A stretch of 64,000 bases of DNA from Nonomuraea muscovyensis. Lineage in GTDB: Bacteria > Actinomycetota > Actinomycetes > Streptosporangiales > Streptosporangiaceae. Below the pieces are notes generated by a model. That model had not been told where the DNA came from. It made no database searches and saw only the letters and a list, made by a program, of their open reading frames with translations. The DNA is taken from contig NZ_JACHJB010000001.1 in NCBI RefSeq assembly GCF_014207745.1, positions 1,116,001 through 1,180,000 on the forward strand. The letters are read 5' to 3'. Positions 35,401 through 43,778 of this stretch are shown one piece after another. How positions within the stretch are numbered: position 1 is the stretch's first letter; each line of letters starts with the position of its first letter. The translations under genes and the position numbers were made by a program.

Positions 35401-37338
35401 GGCGTCGCCGTGCCAGAACGGCAACTTGCCCGGCTGGCCGGGAGCGGGCGAGACGAGCACCCGGTCGGCCGTGATGTCCTCGATGCGCCAGGACGTCGCA
35501 CCGAGCACGAACACGTCGCCGACGCGCGACTCGTAGACCATCTCCTCGTCCAGCTCGCCGACCCGGGAGGACTTCTCCCCGACGAGGAACACGCCGAACA
35601 TGCCGCGGTCGGGGATCGTGCCGCCATTGGTCACCGCGAGCCGCTGCGCGCCGGGCCGGCCGCGCAGCGTGCCCGTCACCCGGTCCCACACCACGCGCGG
35701 CCGCAGCTCGGCGAACTCCTCGCTCGGATAGCGCCCGGCCAGCATGTCGAGGGTGGCCTCCAGCGCCGAGCGGGGCAGCGTCGCGTAGGGGGCGGCCCGT
35801 TTGACCAGGCCCTCCAGCTCGTCGACGGTCCACTCGTCGAGCGCGGTCATCGCCACGATCTGCTGGGCCAGCACGTCGAGCGGGTTGCGCGGGTAGCGCA
35901 ACTCCTCGATCTCGCCGCTCTTCATCCGCTCGGCCACCACGGCCGTCTGCACCAGATCGCCCCGGTACTTCGGGAAGATGACGCCCTTGGACACGGCACC
36001 CACCTGGTGACCGGCGCGACCGATGCGTTGCAGCCCGCTGGCCACGCTCGGCGGTGCCTCGACGCAGGCGACCAGGTCGACCGCGCCCATGTCGATGCCG
36101 AGTTCCAGGCTGGAGGTGGCGACCACGGCGGGCAGCCGGCCGGACTTGAGCGCCTCCTCGATCTGGGCCCGCTCCTCCTTGGACACCGAACCGTGGTGGG
36201 CGCGGACGATCTCGGAGATCGCCCCCTTGCTCGCCCCGGCCTGCGCCATCATCTCGGCGGGCATGCGCCGCACGGGCTCGGGCATCGCCCGGCCGCCGCC
36301 CGGGCTCGCGTCGGGCGTGCGCCCGGTCTGCGGGCCCGTGCGCCCCGCAGGCCCGTCCGCGGCGGTCTCCCAGATCGACAGGTCCACCGGCTCCGCCCCG
36401 CCGCGCGCCCGGTCGTGGGCCAGCTCGTTGAGTCGGGTGCACAGCCGTTCGGCCAGCCGCCTGGAGTTGGCGAACACGATCGTCGAGTCGTGGGCCGCGA
36501 TCAGATCGAACAGGTGCTCCTCGACATGCGGCCAGATCGACCGGTTGGCCGGCTCGGCGGCGAACTCCTCACCGCCCGCCGGGCGCGGCGCCGCCTCGGT
36601 CTGCGTCATGTCCTCGACCGGGACGACCACCTCGACCTCGATGCGCTTGTCGGAGGGCGGCTGCACCACGGTCGCCGGCCGGGATCCGCCCAGGAACGCG
36701 GCCACCTCGCTCACCGGGCGGACGGTCGCCGACAACCCGATGCGCTGCGCCGGCCGGTCGAGCAGCGCGTCGAGCCGCTCCAGGCTCAACGCCAGATGGG
36801 CGCCGCGTTTGGTGGCGGCCACCGCGTGCACCTCGTCCACGATGACCGTGCGCACGCCGCGCAGCGCCTCGCGAGCCTGGCTCGTGAGCAGCAGGAACAG
36901 CGACTCCGGCGTCGTGATGAGGATGTCGGACGGCTTGGCGGCGAAGCGCCTGCGGTCGTCGGCGGGCGTGTCACCGGAGCGGATCGCCACCGAGATCGCC
37001 GGCACGGGCAGCCCCAGCCGTCTGGCCGTCTGCTCCAGACCGGCCAGCGGGGCGCGCAGGTTGCGCTCGACGTCGACGGCCAGCGCCTTGAGCGGCGAGA
37101 CGTAGAGCACCTTGGTGCGCTTCTTACCGGCGTCGTCGTCGGCCGGCCCGGCCGCCAGCCGGTCGAGCGACCACAGAAACGCCGCCAGCGTCTTGCCCGA
37201 GCCGGTCGGCGCCACGACCAAGGTGTTGTCACCGCGGGCGATGGAGGCCCAGGCGCCCTCCTGCGCGGCGGTGGGCGCGGCGAAGGCTCCGGTGAACCAT
37301 TGCCTGGTCACCTGGCTGAAGTGGTCGAACGAGCTCAC
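32464..37338 (-). CDS. lhr: Large helicase-related protein Lhr (superfamily 2 ATP-dependent helicase)
   Basis: A 1624-residue DNA helicase of the actinobacterial long Lhr class. Motif I is APTGSGKT (43-50), motif II is DEVH, and later helicase motifs include SSLELGIDMG and QRIGRAGHQ (motif VI). The winged helix and Lhr core follow, and the ~700-residue C-terminal extension is present. Lhr is a 3'-5' translocase linked to repair of crosslinks and of uracil-containing duplexes. A glycine/arginine-rich hinge at about 1447-1497 separates the last ~125 residues. The GTG at 37338 gives the expected N-terminus (SSFDHFSQVTRQWF); there is no clear ribosome site. Confidence 0.94.
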   Translation of the reverse strand: MSSFDHFSQVTRQWFTGAFAAPTAAQEGAWASIARGDNTLVVAPTGSGKTLAAFLWSLDRLAAGPADDDAGKKRTKVLYVSPLKALAVDVERNLRAPLAGLEQTARRLGLPVPAISVAIRSGDTPADDRRRFAAKPSDILITTPESLFLLLTSQAREALRGVRTVIVDEVHAVAATKRGAHLALSLERLDALLDRPAQRIGLSATVRPVSEVAAFLGGSRPATVVQPPSDKRIEVEVVVPVEDMTQTEAAPRPAGGEEFAAEPANRSIWPHVEEHLFDLIAAHDSTIVFANSRRLAERLCTRLNELAHDRARGGAEPVDLSIWETAADGPAGRTGPQTGRTPDASPGGGRAMPEPVRRMPAEMMAQAGASKGAISEIVRAHHGSVSKEERAQIEEALKSGRLPAVVATSSLELGIDMGAVDLVACVEAPPSVASGLQRIGRAGHQVGAVSKGVIFPKYRGDLVQTAVVAERMKSGEIEELRYPRNPLDVLAQQIVAMTALDEWTVDELEGLVKRAAPYATLPRSALEATLDMLAGRYPSEEFAELRPRVVWDRVTGTLRGRPGAQRLAVTNGGTIPDRGMFGVFLVGEKSSRVGELDEEMVYESRVGDVFVLGATSWRIEDITADRVLVSPAPGQPGKLPFWHGDAPGRPAELGRAIGSFLREHAGGGSTERLRAAGLDEYAAANLLSYLAEQREATGYVPDDRTLLVERFHDELGDWRVVIHSPYGARVHAPWALAVNRRLRERYGVDVQAVHSDDGIVLRIPDTLAEPPSDVAAFDPEEIEQIVTEELGGSAMFASRFRECAGRALLLPRRIPGRRSPLWQQRQRAAHLLGVASRYASFPIVLETMRECLQDVFDVPGLVRLMRDIAARSVRVVEVETSQASPFAASLLFHYVGAFMYEGDAPLAERRAQALALDTTLLAELLGQADLRELLDPDVISDAERELARLDRPLRDVEDLADLLRSHGPLLSPDVSVRGGDPAWLEELERARRAIRVRIAGEEHWAAIEDAARMRDALGVPPPVGVPHAFLEPVPDPLADLLARHARTRGPFEAGSAAARFGLGVAVVGDALHRLAGSGRVVAGEFRPGGRGEEWCDAGVLRMLRRRSLARLRKEVEPVAPETLAVFLSAWHGVTGGSGAGGSTLPGGSRGAGGVGTARAMDALVHAIEQLQGAAVPASALETLVLPSRVPGYHPALLDELTSSGEVMWAGQGSLPGGDGWVCLYFADTAPLLLPEPGEITMTPLHEQVLEALGGGGALFFRGLSDRLGSLDDAALATALWDLVWAGRVSGDTLAPLRATLGSGRPAHRPATTRRRRAVLPTRSGPPTVGGRWWLLPAPAADATVRAQAQAEALLERHGVVTRGAVTSERLPGGFAPVYQVLRAYEESGRCRRGYFVEGLGGAQFALPGAVDRMRAMAPGIAPGARGGAGAPEGPAGGDGLPSLPGDVGGRGEGDHLVGGRGEGPGAGRGVGDRGVGGRGGHGVGDRGIGGRGDGGLGAGAGGTRRAVVLAAADPANPYGAALSWPAHPGDVSHKPGRKAGALVVLVDGFLVLYVERGGKTLLSFTDDERLQPAVDALALAVRDGALGKLTVERADGASIVESPLAAALEEAGFHPTPRGLRLRA

Positions 37339-37426
37339 CCAGCCATAGTGCCTCGCCGTACCGACAAAAAGGCACCGTGGCCCCGGCGGGCGGTTGAGCG
37401 GGGGCACAGGCGGACATAGAGCCACC

Positions 37427-37915
37427 GTGGGCATCGACTACGCAGCCATAGAAGCTCGCCGCGAAGGCATCAAGGAGCGCCATCTCTTACCGCGCCGGCC
37501 TCCGAGCAGTGCCCGCGGCCTGCACCACTTCGCCCTGATCTCGTCGGACGTGGAGCGGACGATCAGGTTCTACCAGGAGCTCCTCGAGTTCCCGCTCACG
37601 GAGATCTTCGAGAACCGCGACTACAAGGGTTCCAGCCACTTCTTCTTCGACATCGGCAACGGCAACCTGCTCGCCTTCTTCGACTTCCCCGGGCTCGACC
37701 TCGGCCCGTACCAGGAGGTGCTCGGCGGGCTGCACCACATCGCGATCTCCGTCGACCCCGTCACCTGGGAGCGGCTGCGCGGGAAGCTGGAGGTGGCCGG
37801 CGTGCCGCACCGGATCGAGAGCGGCGCCTCCATCTACTTCCGCGATCCCGACGGCGCCCGTCTGGAGTTGCTCGCCGACCACCTGGGAGAGATGTACGGC
37901 GCACGCGTGCTGTGA
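37427..37915 (+). CDS. VOC-family (glyoxalase/dioxygenase-like) protein
   Basis: A 162-residue protein with two beta-alpha-beta-beta-beta modules of the vicinal oxygen chelate fold. Metal-ligand candidates are the His pair in GLHHFALIS, the His pair in GLHHIAISVD and Glu in DGARLELLAD. The ~35-residue basic N-terminal extension before the fold is unusual. GTG at 37427 is used; a TTG at 37394 is an alternative. The gene is divergent from lhr. The substrate (methylglyoxal adduct, antibiotic or aromatic) cannot be deduced. Confidence 0.83.
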   Translation: MGIDYAAIEARREGIKERHLLPRRPPSSARGLHHFALISSDVERTIRFYQELLEFPLTEIFENRDYKGSSHFFFDIGNGNLLAFFDFPGLDLGPYQEVLGGLHHIAISVDPVTWERLRGKLEVAGVPHRIESGASIYFRDPDGARLELLADHLGEMYGARVL

Positions 37916-37934
37916 CCCCGCCGCAGCGGGCCGG

Positions 37935-38123
37935 CTAGCGCCGCGACGCCCTGCGCGTCCTCGGCATGCCCGCCCGTGGCGTGCTGTCGACGGCCGCGTG
38001 CCGTTCGGACCTTTCCGCTCTCTCCTTCCGTACGGCGAGGCGCTGCGCGAGCCGCAGGACGCGGCGCCTGGCGCGGTTGGCCTTGGTCTTGGCTGTCTTC
38101 GGGGGTGAAGGCTTCTTGGCCAT
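37935..38123 (-). CDS. Small, highly basic hypothetical protein
   Basis: A 62-residue protein beginning MAKKPSPPKTAKTKANRARR and made largely of Lys, Arg and Ala, so it may bind nucleic acid. AGGA about nine bases before the ATG supports translation. It is convergent with the VOC gene and divergent from DUF3046. No family is recognised, and the sequence is too simple to argue from homology. Confidence 0.5.
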   Translation of the reverse strand: MAKKPSPPKTAKTKANRARRRVLRLAQRLAVRKERAERSERHAAVDSTPRAGMPRTRRASRR

Positions 38124-38166
38124 GCGGGTGTCCTACCCACGCCCGTCGCCGTTCCATACTTGAGTG

Positions 38167-38361
38167 ATGCGCCTGACCGAGTTCTGGAGACGGATGCGCG
38201 CCCATTTCGGCGACGCTTATGCCGATTCGTGGGCCCGCGACTACGTGCTGGCCCCGCTCGACGGCCGCACGGTGATGCAGGCGCTGGCCGAGGGCGAGAG
38301 CGCCAAGTCGGTCTGGCGGGCGGTCTGCCAGGTGGAGGACGTCCCGCCCCGCCTGCGATAG
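38167..38361 (+). CDS. DUF3046 family protein
   Basis: A 64-residue protein with MRLTEFWRRMRAHFG, YADSWARDYVLAPL and GESAKSVWRAVC, which together define the DUF3046 family of small actinobacterial proteins usually encoded just upstream of recA. Function is unknown. A -10-like CATACT ends eight bases before the ATG, so the transcript is probably leaderless. A GTG one codon earlier is possible. Here recA follows 1.5 kb further on the same strand. Confidence 0.9.
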   Translation: MRLTEFWRRMRAHFGDAYADSWARDYVLAPLDGRTVMQALAEGESAKSVWRAVCQVEDVPPRLR

Positions 38362-38366
38362 CGGGC

Positions 38367-38642
38367 TCACCCGGGCGGCGGCGGGTCGAGGGTGTCCCTC
38401 AGCGCGCGGGCGGTGCGGTCGAGGTCGTCGGTCCGTCCCTGGCCGCCCGGCGACCACAGGAAGACCCACCCGTCGGGGGTGAGCGCGGCGAAGACGATCG
38501 TCTGACGGCCGGTCCCCGGATGCCAGACCCGCAGCATCGGATCATCGCCGCCCATCATGCGGCCCACCAATCCGTGCGCGGGCAGCATCTCGGCGAGAGC
38601 CCGCAGATGGGTGCGCCGTTCCCCGGTGTACGTGCTCGACAC
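38367..38642 (-). CDS. Hypothetical protein
   Basis: A 91-residue protein with an N-terminal helix (HLRALAEMLPAHGL) and a beta-rich core containing PMLRVWHP, QTIVFAAL and GWVFLWSPGG, suggesting a small mixed alpha/beta fold. The GTG at 38642 is chosen because GGAGG lies seven bases upstream; a TTG at 38663 is in frame but poorly placed. It is convergent with DUF3046 (five bases apart). No family is recognised. Confidence 0.6.
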   Translation of the reverse strand: MSSTYTGERRTHLRALAEMLPAHGLVGRMMGGDDPMLRVWHPGTGRQTIVFAALTPDGWVFLWSPGGQGRTDDLDRTARALRDTLDPPPPG

Positions 38643-39127
38643 GTCGCCGCCTCCAACCCTCAACGGAGAATCTCCCCGCCTTGCGACGCCCGCGATCCTG
38701 TACGGCGAAATAGCCCGAAATTTCGTGACTTCAGGCTGTACGAGAGCCGGCCGACCCCGTCACCACCACCCCCTCCCACCGGCGCGCCCGACGCTCCACC
38801 ATGAGCCCCACTCCCCTGATCGCGCGGCACCCTCGCCCCCGCCGCCCCGGGCACCACCCATCGTCCGCGCCGCCCCTCGACCAGAACCCGCCCTCGGCGG
38901 TCTGCTCGGACCCGCACCCTGCCTCGCTCTCCTCGTGCCTCTCCCTGGGCTTCTTCGCCGTCATCCCGCCGTGGGGGCTGTGGCTCTTGCGCACTCCCTG
39001 CGGTCCGGGCACTGCCGCGTCAAGAGGTTCTCGAAGGTGTGGGCAGAGGATGTCGAGAACGGCCTGGCGGCTCCGTCTCCGGGGCGGACGCGGCCACCGT
39101 GGCGGCACCACACCAGGGAGACCCAGC
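38643..39127. other. Intergenic region without a supported gene
   Basis: About 485 bases. It contains a 10-bp palindrome CGAAATTTCG at 38716-38725 and the ribosome site (GGGAG) of the next gene. Open frames exist in several registers, but they are Pro/Arg/His-rich and have no start with a ribosome site, so none is accepted. Confidence 0.4.
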
Positions 39128-39568
39128 ATGACGATCCATCGGATGGACAACGTCCTCATCGTTGTCGACGACCTTGACGCTGTTATTTCGTTCTTCGTCG
39201 AACTAGGCATGGAGCTGGAGGGCAAGGCGCCGATCGAGGGACGTTGGGTGGAGCGTGTCATCGGGCTCGACGACGTCCGACAGGACATCGCCATGCTGCG
39301 GACCCCGGACGGCCACGGCCGAATCGAGCTGGCGATGTTCCACACGCCGAAGGTGATCAGCGCCGAGCCGAAGGACGCGCCGGCGAACACGCTGGGCATT
39401 CGTCGCATCATGTTCGCCGTCGACGACATCGAGGACGTCGTCGCCCGCCTGCGCACCCACGGCGCCGAACTCGTCGGCGAGCTGGCGCGGTACGAGGACA
39501 GCTATCGGCTCTGCTACGTCCGCGGCCCCGAGGGCATCATCGTCGGACTGGCCGAGCAACTCGGCTGA
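39128..39568 (+). CDS. VOC-family (glyoxalase-like) protein
   Basis: A 146-residue protein with the paired modules of the vicinal oxygen chelate fold (MDNVLIVVDDLDAVISFF at the start of the first, RIMFAVDDIEDVVARL at the start of the second) and a terminal GPEGIIVGLAE strand. It is acidic and lacks the first His ligand of metal-dependent glyoxalase I, so it may bind rather than convert its ligand. GGGAGACC before the ATG is a good ribosome site. It is unrelated in detail to the VOC protein at 37427. Confidence 0.85.
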   Translation: MTIHRMDNVLIVVDDLDAVISFFVELGMELEGKAPIEGRWVERVIGLDDVRQDIAMLRTPDGHGRIELAMFHTPKVISAEPKDAPANTLGIRRIMFAVDDIEDVVARLRTHGAELVGELARYEDSYRLCYVRGPEGIIVGLAEQLG

Positions 39569-39775
39569 AGGCCGCCGAAGGTACCGGGAGAACCATCCGG
39601 GCACCCGCGCCCGGACCGCCGGTCGCGTACGCGCCCCCGAGCCCACCGCCACCCCTGACGACCTGGTACCCCGTGCCAGGCGAGCGCCGGTGACACGAAC
39701 CTGATGATCGTCAAGGTTCGGTGGCACAGGACGACTCCGAACGGACTCCCGTGCAGCAGCGTGTTCGCGGTGTGA

Positions 39776-39791
39776 TCGAACAGTCGTTCGG
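39776..39791. promoter_or_regulatory. LexA (SOS) box upstream of recA
   Basis: TCGAACAGTCGTTCGG contains GAAC-N4-GTTC (39778-39789), the actinobacterial LexA operator. A -10-like TACCAT follows at 39793-39798, so LexA would block the promoter. The rest of the 334-base gap (39569-39902) holds a long leader of about 100 bases with the recA ribosome site (GGGGGAG) and no gene. Confidence 0.85.
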
Positions 39792-39902
39792 CTACCATGG
39801 GACCTGCCGGGCCACGTCTTCCCCGGCATCAGCAGAAAATGTCGGTGGCAGGCCGTAGCTTTCACTCGACCGACCGACCACGACCCTGCAGGGGGAGTTC
39901 CC

Positions 39903-40994
39903 ATGGCTATCAACGACCGCGAGAAGGCCCTCGAGACCGCCCTCGCACAGATCGAGAGGCAGTTCGGCAAGGGCTCCGTCATGCGCCTCGGCGATGACGC
40001 GCGAGCCCCCATCGAGGTGATCCCCACGGGGTCGATCTCCCTTGACGTCGCGCTGGGCATCGGCGGCCTGCCTCGCGGCAGGATCGTCGAGATCTACGGC
40101 CCGGAGTCCTCGGGTAAGACCACGGTCGCGCTGCACGCCGTGGCCAACGCACAGCGTGCGGGCGGCATCGCGGCGTTCATCGACGCCGAGCACGCCCTCG
40201 ACCCCGAGTACGCCAAGAAGCTCGGCGTCGACACCGACGCGCTGCTGGTCTCGCAGCCCGACACCGGTGAGCAGGCGCTCGAGATCGCCGACATGCTGAT
40301 CAGGTCGGGCGCCGTCGACATCATCGTCATCGACTCCGTCGCCGCGCTGGTGCCCAAGGCCGAGATCGAGGGCGAGATGGGCGACAGCCACGTCGGCCTC
40401 CAGGCCCGCCTGATGTCCCAGGCATTGCGCAAGGTCGCCGGCGCGCTCAGCAGCACCGGCACCACCGCCATCTTCATCAACCAGCTGCGCGAGAAGATCG
40501 GCGTCATGTTCGGCTCGCCGGAGACCACGACGGGCGGCAAGGCACTCAAGTTCTACGCCTCGGTCCGGATGGACATCCGCCGCATCGAGACGCTCAAGGA
40601 CGGCACGGAGGCGGTCGGCAACCGCACCCGCGTCAAGGTCGTGAAGAACAAGATGGCCCCGCCCTTCCGGGTCGCCGACTTCGACATCCTCTACGGCGTG
40701 GGCATCTCCCGCGAGGGCGGCCTGATCGACATGGGCGTCGAGCACGGCTTCGTCCGCAAGTCCGGTGCCTGGTACACCTACGAGGGCGACCAGCTCGGCC
40801 AGGGCAAGGAGAACGCCCGCAACTTCCTGAAGAACCACCCCGACATGGCCAACGAGATCGAGAAGAAGATCAAGGACAAGCTGGGCGTGGGCCCGCGTCT
40901 CGACGCTCCGGCCGAAGCCCCCGCCCCCGCTCCGGCCGCAGCCCCGTCCGGCCGCGGTTCCAAGGCCGCCACGCCGAAGCCCGGTGACGTCTGA
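39903..40994 (+). CDS. recA: Recombinase RecA
   Basis: A 363-residue DNA-dependent ATPase for homologous recombination and SOS induction. Walker A is GPESSGKT (66-73), Walker B is [10 protein letters not shown], and the L2 loop segment ([14 protein letters not shown]) is intact. There is no intein. The C-terminal tail is Ala/Pro-rich rather than acidic, as in other actinobacteria. A LexA box lies 112 bases upstream, and recX follows 11 bases after the stop, so the two are co-transcribed. Confidence 0.98.
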   Translation: MAINDREKALETALAQIERQFGKGSVMRLGDDARAPIEVIPTGSISLDVALGIGGLPRGRIVEIYGPESSGKTTVALHAVANAQRAGGIAAFIDAEHALDPEYAKKLGVDTDALLVSQPDTGEQALEIADMLIRSGAVDIIVIDSVAALVPKAEIEGEMGDSHVGLQARLMSQALRKVAGALSSTGTTAIFINQLREKIGVMFGSPETTTGGKALKFYASVRMDIRRIETLKDGTEAVGNRTRVKVVKNKMAPPFRVADFDILYGVGISREGGLIDMGVEHGFVRKSGAWYTYEGDQLGQGKENARNFLKNHPDMANEIEKKIKDKLGVGPRLDAPAEAPAPAPAAAPSGRGSKAATPKPGDV

Positions 40995-41005
40995 TCGGTC
41001 GCCAC

Positions 41006-42457
41006 ATGAGTGACACCGATCCGGCGAAGGCGCCTCAAGCTCGCGACTGGGGCGCCTGGCCCGACTCCCCTCCCTCATCCGCCGGGGGCTCCCGTTCGTC
41101 CCACGCCAGGAGCCGCCGCGACCTCCCCTCCCCGGACGACGACCCCGTCGGCTCGAAGGGCGCTCCCCCCTCGTCCGACCGGGGCGGGTCCGCATCGTCA
41201 TCCGGGGGCGGCTGGCCGTCGGTGACCGAGTGGCGCGAACGCAAACGCCGCCCAGCGGACTCCGCCGCCTCCCCCCAGGAGCACGACGCGAGCCCCGCTC
41301 CAAGCGGCATGACCGTCCAGGGGGCTTCCCGAGGCACCACGACACCAGACCACGAAGCATCTCAGGACAGCGCGGCCGCAGATCACGAAGCACCCCAGGT
41401 CGGAGCACCATCAGATCGCGCAACACCCCAGGGCGGCGTGGCCCTGGATCACGGGGCCCTCGCAGCCGACCTCACCGCGGGATTCGCGGCCCCGGGAGCC
41501 GGTGGTGTGCCGGGGTCCAAGCTCCCCACCGCCAGTGACGGCCGAGGCACCGGCGACGTCGCCGACGGCGCTCGGGACGCGGGTGCCGGTCCAGGTGTCG
41601 GTGACGCTCCGGCCTCTGGTGACGGTCGGGACGCCGGTGGTGTTGCGGGTGCCAACGACTCAGGAGCGGGTGGGTCCGCAACCCGCAGGTCCGAGGCGGG
41701 TGGATCCGAAGCCGGTGGGCTCGGGGCCGGGTGGTCGGGAGCTGGTGGAGGGCCCCGGGCCGGGGACGAGGCCACCTCCTGGTGGTCACCCGCCCCCTTG
41801 CTGCCCCCCGAGGAGGGGAGCGAGCCGGAGAACGCGCGTAAACCTCGTCGTGGCCGGCGGACGGGCGGCCGGGCCGGTGGGCGGCGCGGTCGTGCTGCGA
41901 GTGCGAACGAAGGATGGCTGCCCGACGGACCCGATGACGGCCCGAAAGCCGCCACCGCACCGGACGCCGATCCCGAGGCGGTGGCCCGGGCCATCTGCCT
42001 CCGGCTGCTGACGATGGCCCCCAAGACCCGCGCCCAGCTCGCGCAGGCCCTGCGCAAGCGCGACGTGCCGGAAGAGGCTGCGGAGGCGGTGCTCGACCGC
42101 TTCTCCGAGCTGGGGCTGATCAACGACGAGGCATTCGCCGAGGCGTGGGTCGACTCCCGCCATCACGGCCGCGGCCTGGCCAAACGCGCCCTGGCCGCCG
42201 AGCTTCGCCACCGCGGGGTCGACTCCGACACGGTCAACGAGGCCGTTGAGCGGCTCGACCCCGACCAGGAGCTCGAGACGGCCCGTCGCCTCGTGGAGCG
42301 TAAGCTCGCCTCCACCCGCACCCTCGACACCCAGACCCGCACCCGCCGGCTCGCCGGCATGCTCGCCCGCAAGGGCTACCCTCCGGGCCTCGCCTTCCGG
42401 GTCGTCAAGGAGGCGTTGGAGCAGGAGGGCCTGGAGATCGACGACGACTTCCCCTAG
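41006..42457 (+). CDS. recX: RecX regulator with very long disordered N-terminal extension
   Basis: A 483-residue protein. The RecX core, which inhibits RecA filaments, is confined to about residues 316-483 as three-helix repeats: RAICLRLLTMAPKTRAQLA, GLINDEAFAEAWVDSR, then RRLAGMLARKGYPPGLAF. The first ~315 residues are low complexity (Gly, Ala, Ser, Asp, Pro, Arg) with short internal repeats and no fold. Typical RecX proteins have 150-270 residues. A start close to the core was considered, but the extension is open and in the same strong codon bias. It is co-transcribed with recA. Confidence 0.88.
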   Translation: MSDTDPAKAPQARDWGAWPDSPPSSAGGSRSSHARSRRDLPSPDDDPVGSKGAPPSSDRGGSASSSGGGWPSVTEWRERKRRPADSAASPQEHDASPAPSGMTVQGASRGTTTPDHEASQDSAAADHEAPQVGAPSDRATPQGGVALDHGALAADLTAGFAAPGAGGVPGSKLPTASDGRGTGDVADGARDAGAGPGVGDAPASGDGRDAGGVAGANDSGAGGSATRRSEAGGSEAGGLGAGWSGAGGGPRAGDEATSWWSPAPLLPPEEGSEPENARKPRRGRRTGGRAGGRRGRAASANEGWLPDGPDDGPKAATAPDADPEAVARAICLRLLTMAPKTRAQLAQALRKRDVPEEAAEAVLDRFSELGLINDEAFAEAWVDSRHHGRGLAKRALAAELRHRGVDSDTVNEAVERLDPDQELETARRLVERKLASTRTLDTQTRTRRLAGMLARKGYPPGLAFRVVKEALEQEGLEIDDDFP

Positions 42458-43066
42458 CTCAGGCCACTCCGACTCGCCGATCAAGCCAGAAGACCAGGCC
42501 CGAAGACCAGGCCCGGGGGCTCGGCCCTGAGGCCGGGCAGCCGAAAGCCCTGTCCGAAGGCCAGGCCTGGAGGGTGGCCAGCGGTTCGGCAGCCGAAAGC
42601 CCTGTCCGAAGGCCGGGCCCAGAGCTTGGGCCAGAAGCTTGGACAGCTGGGACAGGAGGCCAGGTCCGGAGTAGATCCGCGGGTCGGGTTCGACGGTTGG
42701 GTCCGACGGTTGGGTCCGACCGGGGTCCGCGGGTCGGATCCGCGGGTTGGGTTCGCGGATTGGGTTCGGAGGTAGAAGGCGGAAGCCTGGGTTCGGAGCC
42801 GGGACCCGAAGGTGGGTTCGGAAGCCGGGGTCCGGAAGCTGAGGCCGAAGCGGAAAGCGGGTCTGGGGACCGGTCCCAGAGCCACATCCACAGGCCGGGT
42901 CGAAGATCATCCTGGAGACCCGGTGCGAGAACCCGGTTGGAGGCGGCGACTGGGCGAAAGGCCTGGTATCCGTCGCCGAGCGGACCGGTGAGGACGCTCA
43001 CGGCACTGCCGGCTGCCGAGCGGACACCTTCACCTGCTGGCCGGACCACATCTTCGAAGAGGACCG
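42458..43066. other. Non-coding, repeat-rich region after recX
   Basis: About 610 bases without an acceptable gene. A 27-bp direct repeat occurs at 42536-42562 and 42588-42614 (period 52). From about 42680 to 42800 a degenerate series of GGGTCCGACGGTT- and GGGTTCGCGG-like units runs on, mixing 12- and 24-base spacing. On the minus strand these units would read as Pro/Arg/Thr/Asn repeats, but there is no start with a ribosome site. Confidence 0.5.
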
Positions 43067-43681
43067 ATGGACCATACCTCCACACAGGCAGCGGACCCGT
43101 CGCCGGGCGGCCCGAGCGCCCGGTCGATGATGGGCGTGCGCGGCGACGGCCTCGTCACGCTCCGCCAGTACACCCGGCCGGACGAGATCACCGGCGAGTC
43201 GGTCAGGGACCTGGTCGACTGCTGGATCGCGGTCACCAACACCGGAGGGGCGGCCGGGTTCCCGTTCCCGCCTGTCGACACCGCGCAGGTGACCCCCGTG
43301 GCCGACCGCATCATCGCGACCCTCGACCCCGAACGCAGCCGCCTGCTCGTGGCCTCCCTGGATGACATGCTCGCCGGCTGGATGCACATCCGCCGTGACC
43401 TCGACCCGCTGGTCGCGCACTGGGGAAGCGTCCACCACGTCCAGTCCCATCCCCTGCGCCGCGGCCGTGGCATCGGGTCGGCGCTCATGGAGGAGGCACG
43501 GCGGATCGCCCGCGAGGAGATGCGCCTCGAACAACTCCGCCTCACCGCCCGAGCCGGAGTCGGCCTGGAGGCTTTCTACACCCGGCTCGGCTGGCAGGAG
43601 ATCGGCCGCTGGCCGAAGGCGCTACGCCTGTCAGCCGATGACGACCGCGACGAGATCCTCATGGTGCTGGCGCCCCTGTGA
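43067..43681 (+). CDS. GNAT-family N-acetyltransferase
   Basis: A 204-residue protein. The acetyl-CoA-binding loop is RRGRGIGSALM (about 141-151), followed by a helix and FYTRLGWQEIGRW, the usual C-terminal GNAT strands. It begins with ~25 disordered residues. AGGACCG precedes the ATG. The acceptor (an antibiotic, polyamine or protein N-terminus) is not identifiable. It stands between repeat-bearing spacers on both sides. Confidence 0.85.
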   Translation: MDHTSTQAADPSPGGPSARSMMGVRGDGLVTLRQYTRPDEITGESVRDLVDCWIAVTNTGGAAGFPFPPVDTAQVTPVADRIIATLDPERSRLLVASLDDMLAGWMHIRRDLDPLVAHWGSVHHVQSHPLRRGRGIGSALMEEARRIAREEMRLEQLRLTARAGVGLEAFYTRLGWQEIGRWPKALRLSADDDRDEILMVLAPL

Positions 43682-43690
43682 CTCCGCGGC

Positions 43691-43756
43691 GCGCTTCCGG
43701 ACCCGGTGACCCGGCCCCGCGGGTCGCGCTTCCGGACCCGGTGACCCGGCCCCGCG
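43691..43756. repeat. 35-bp tandem direct repeat, two copies
   Basis: A 31-base sequence beginning GCGCTTCCGGACCC occurs at 43691 and again at 43726, a 35-bp period with no mismatch in the shared part. It fills the gap between the convergent GNAT and YbdK-type genes. Confidence 0.75.
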
Positions 43757-43778
43757 CCCTTGCCCGGGGCACGGGGTG

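Noticed and set aside
33946..37419. 1157-codon open frame on the plus strand
   Set aside because: It is antisense to the well-supported lhr gene; His/Val/Gln/Arg-rich translation is a by-product of the high third-position G/C of the true frame.
38801..39127. N-terminal extension of the VOC protein at 39128
   Set aside because: The upstream frame is Arg/Pro-rich and lacks a start with a ribosome site, while the ATG at 39128 has a good GGGAG site and the correct fold start.
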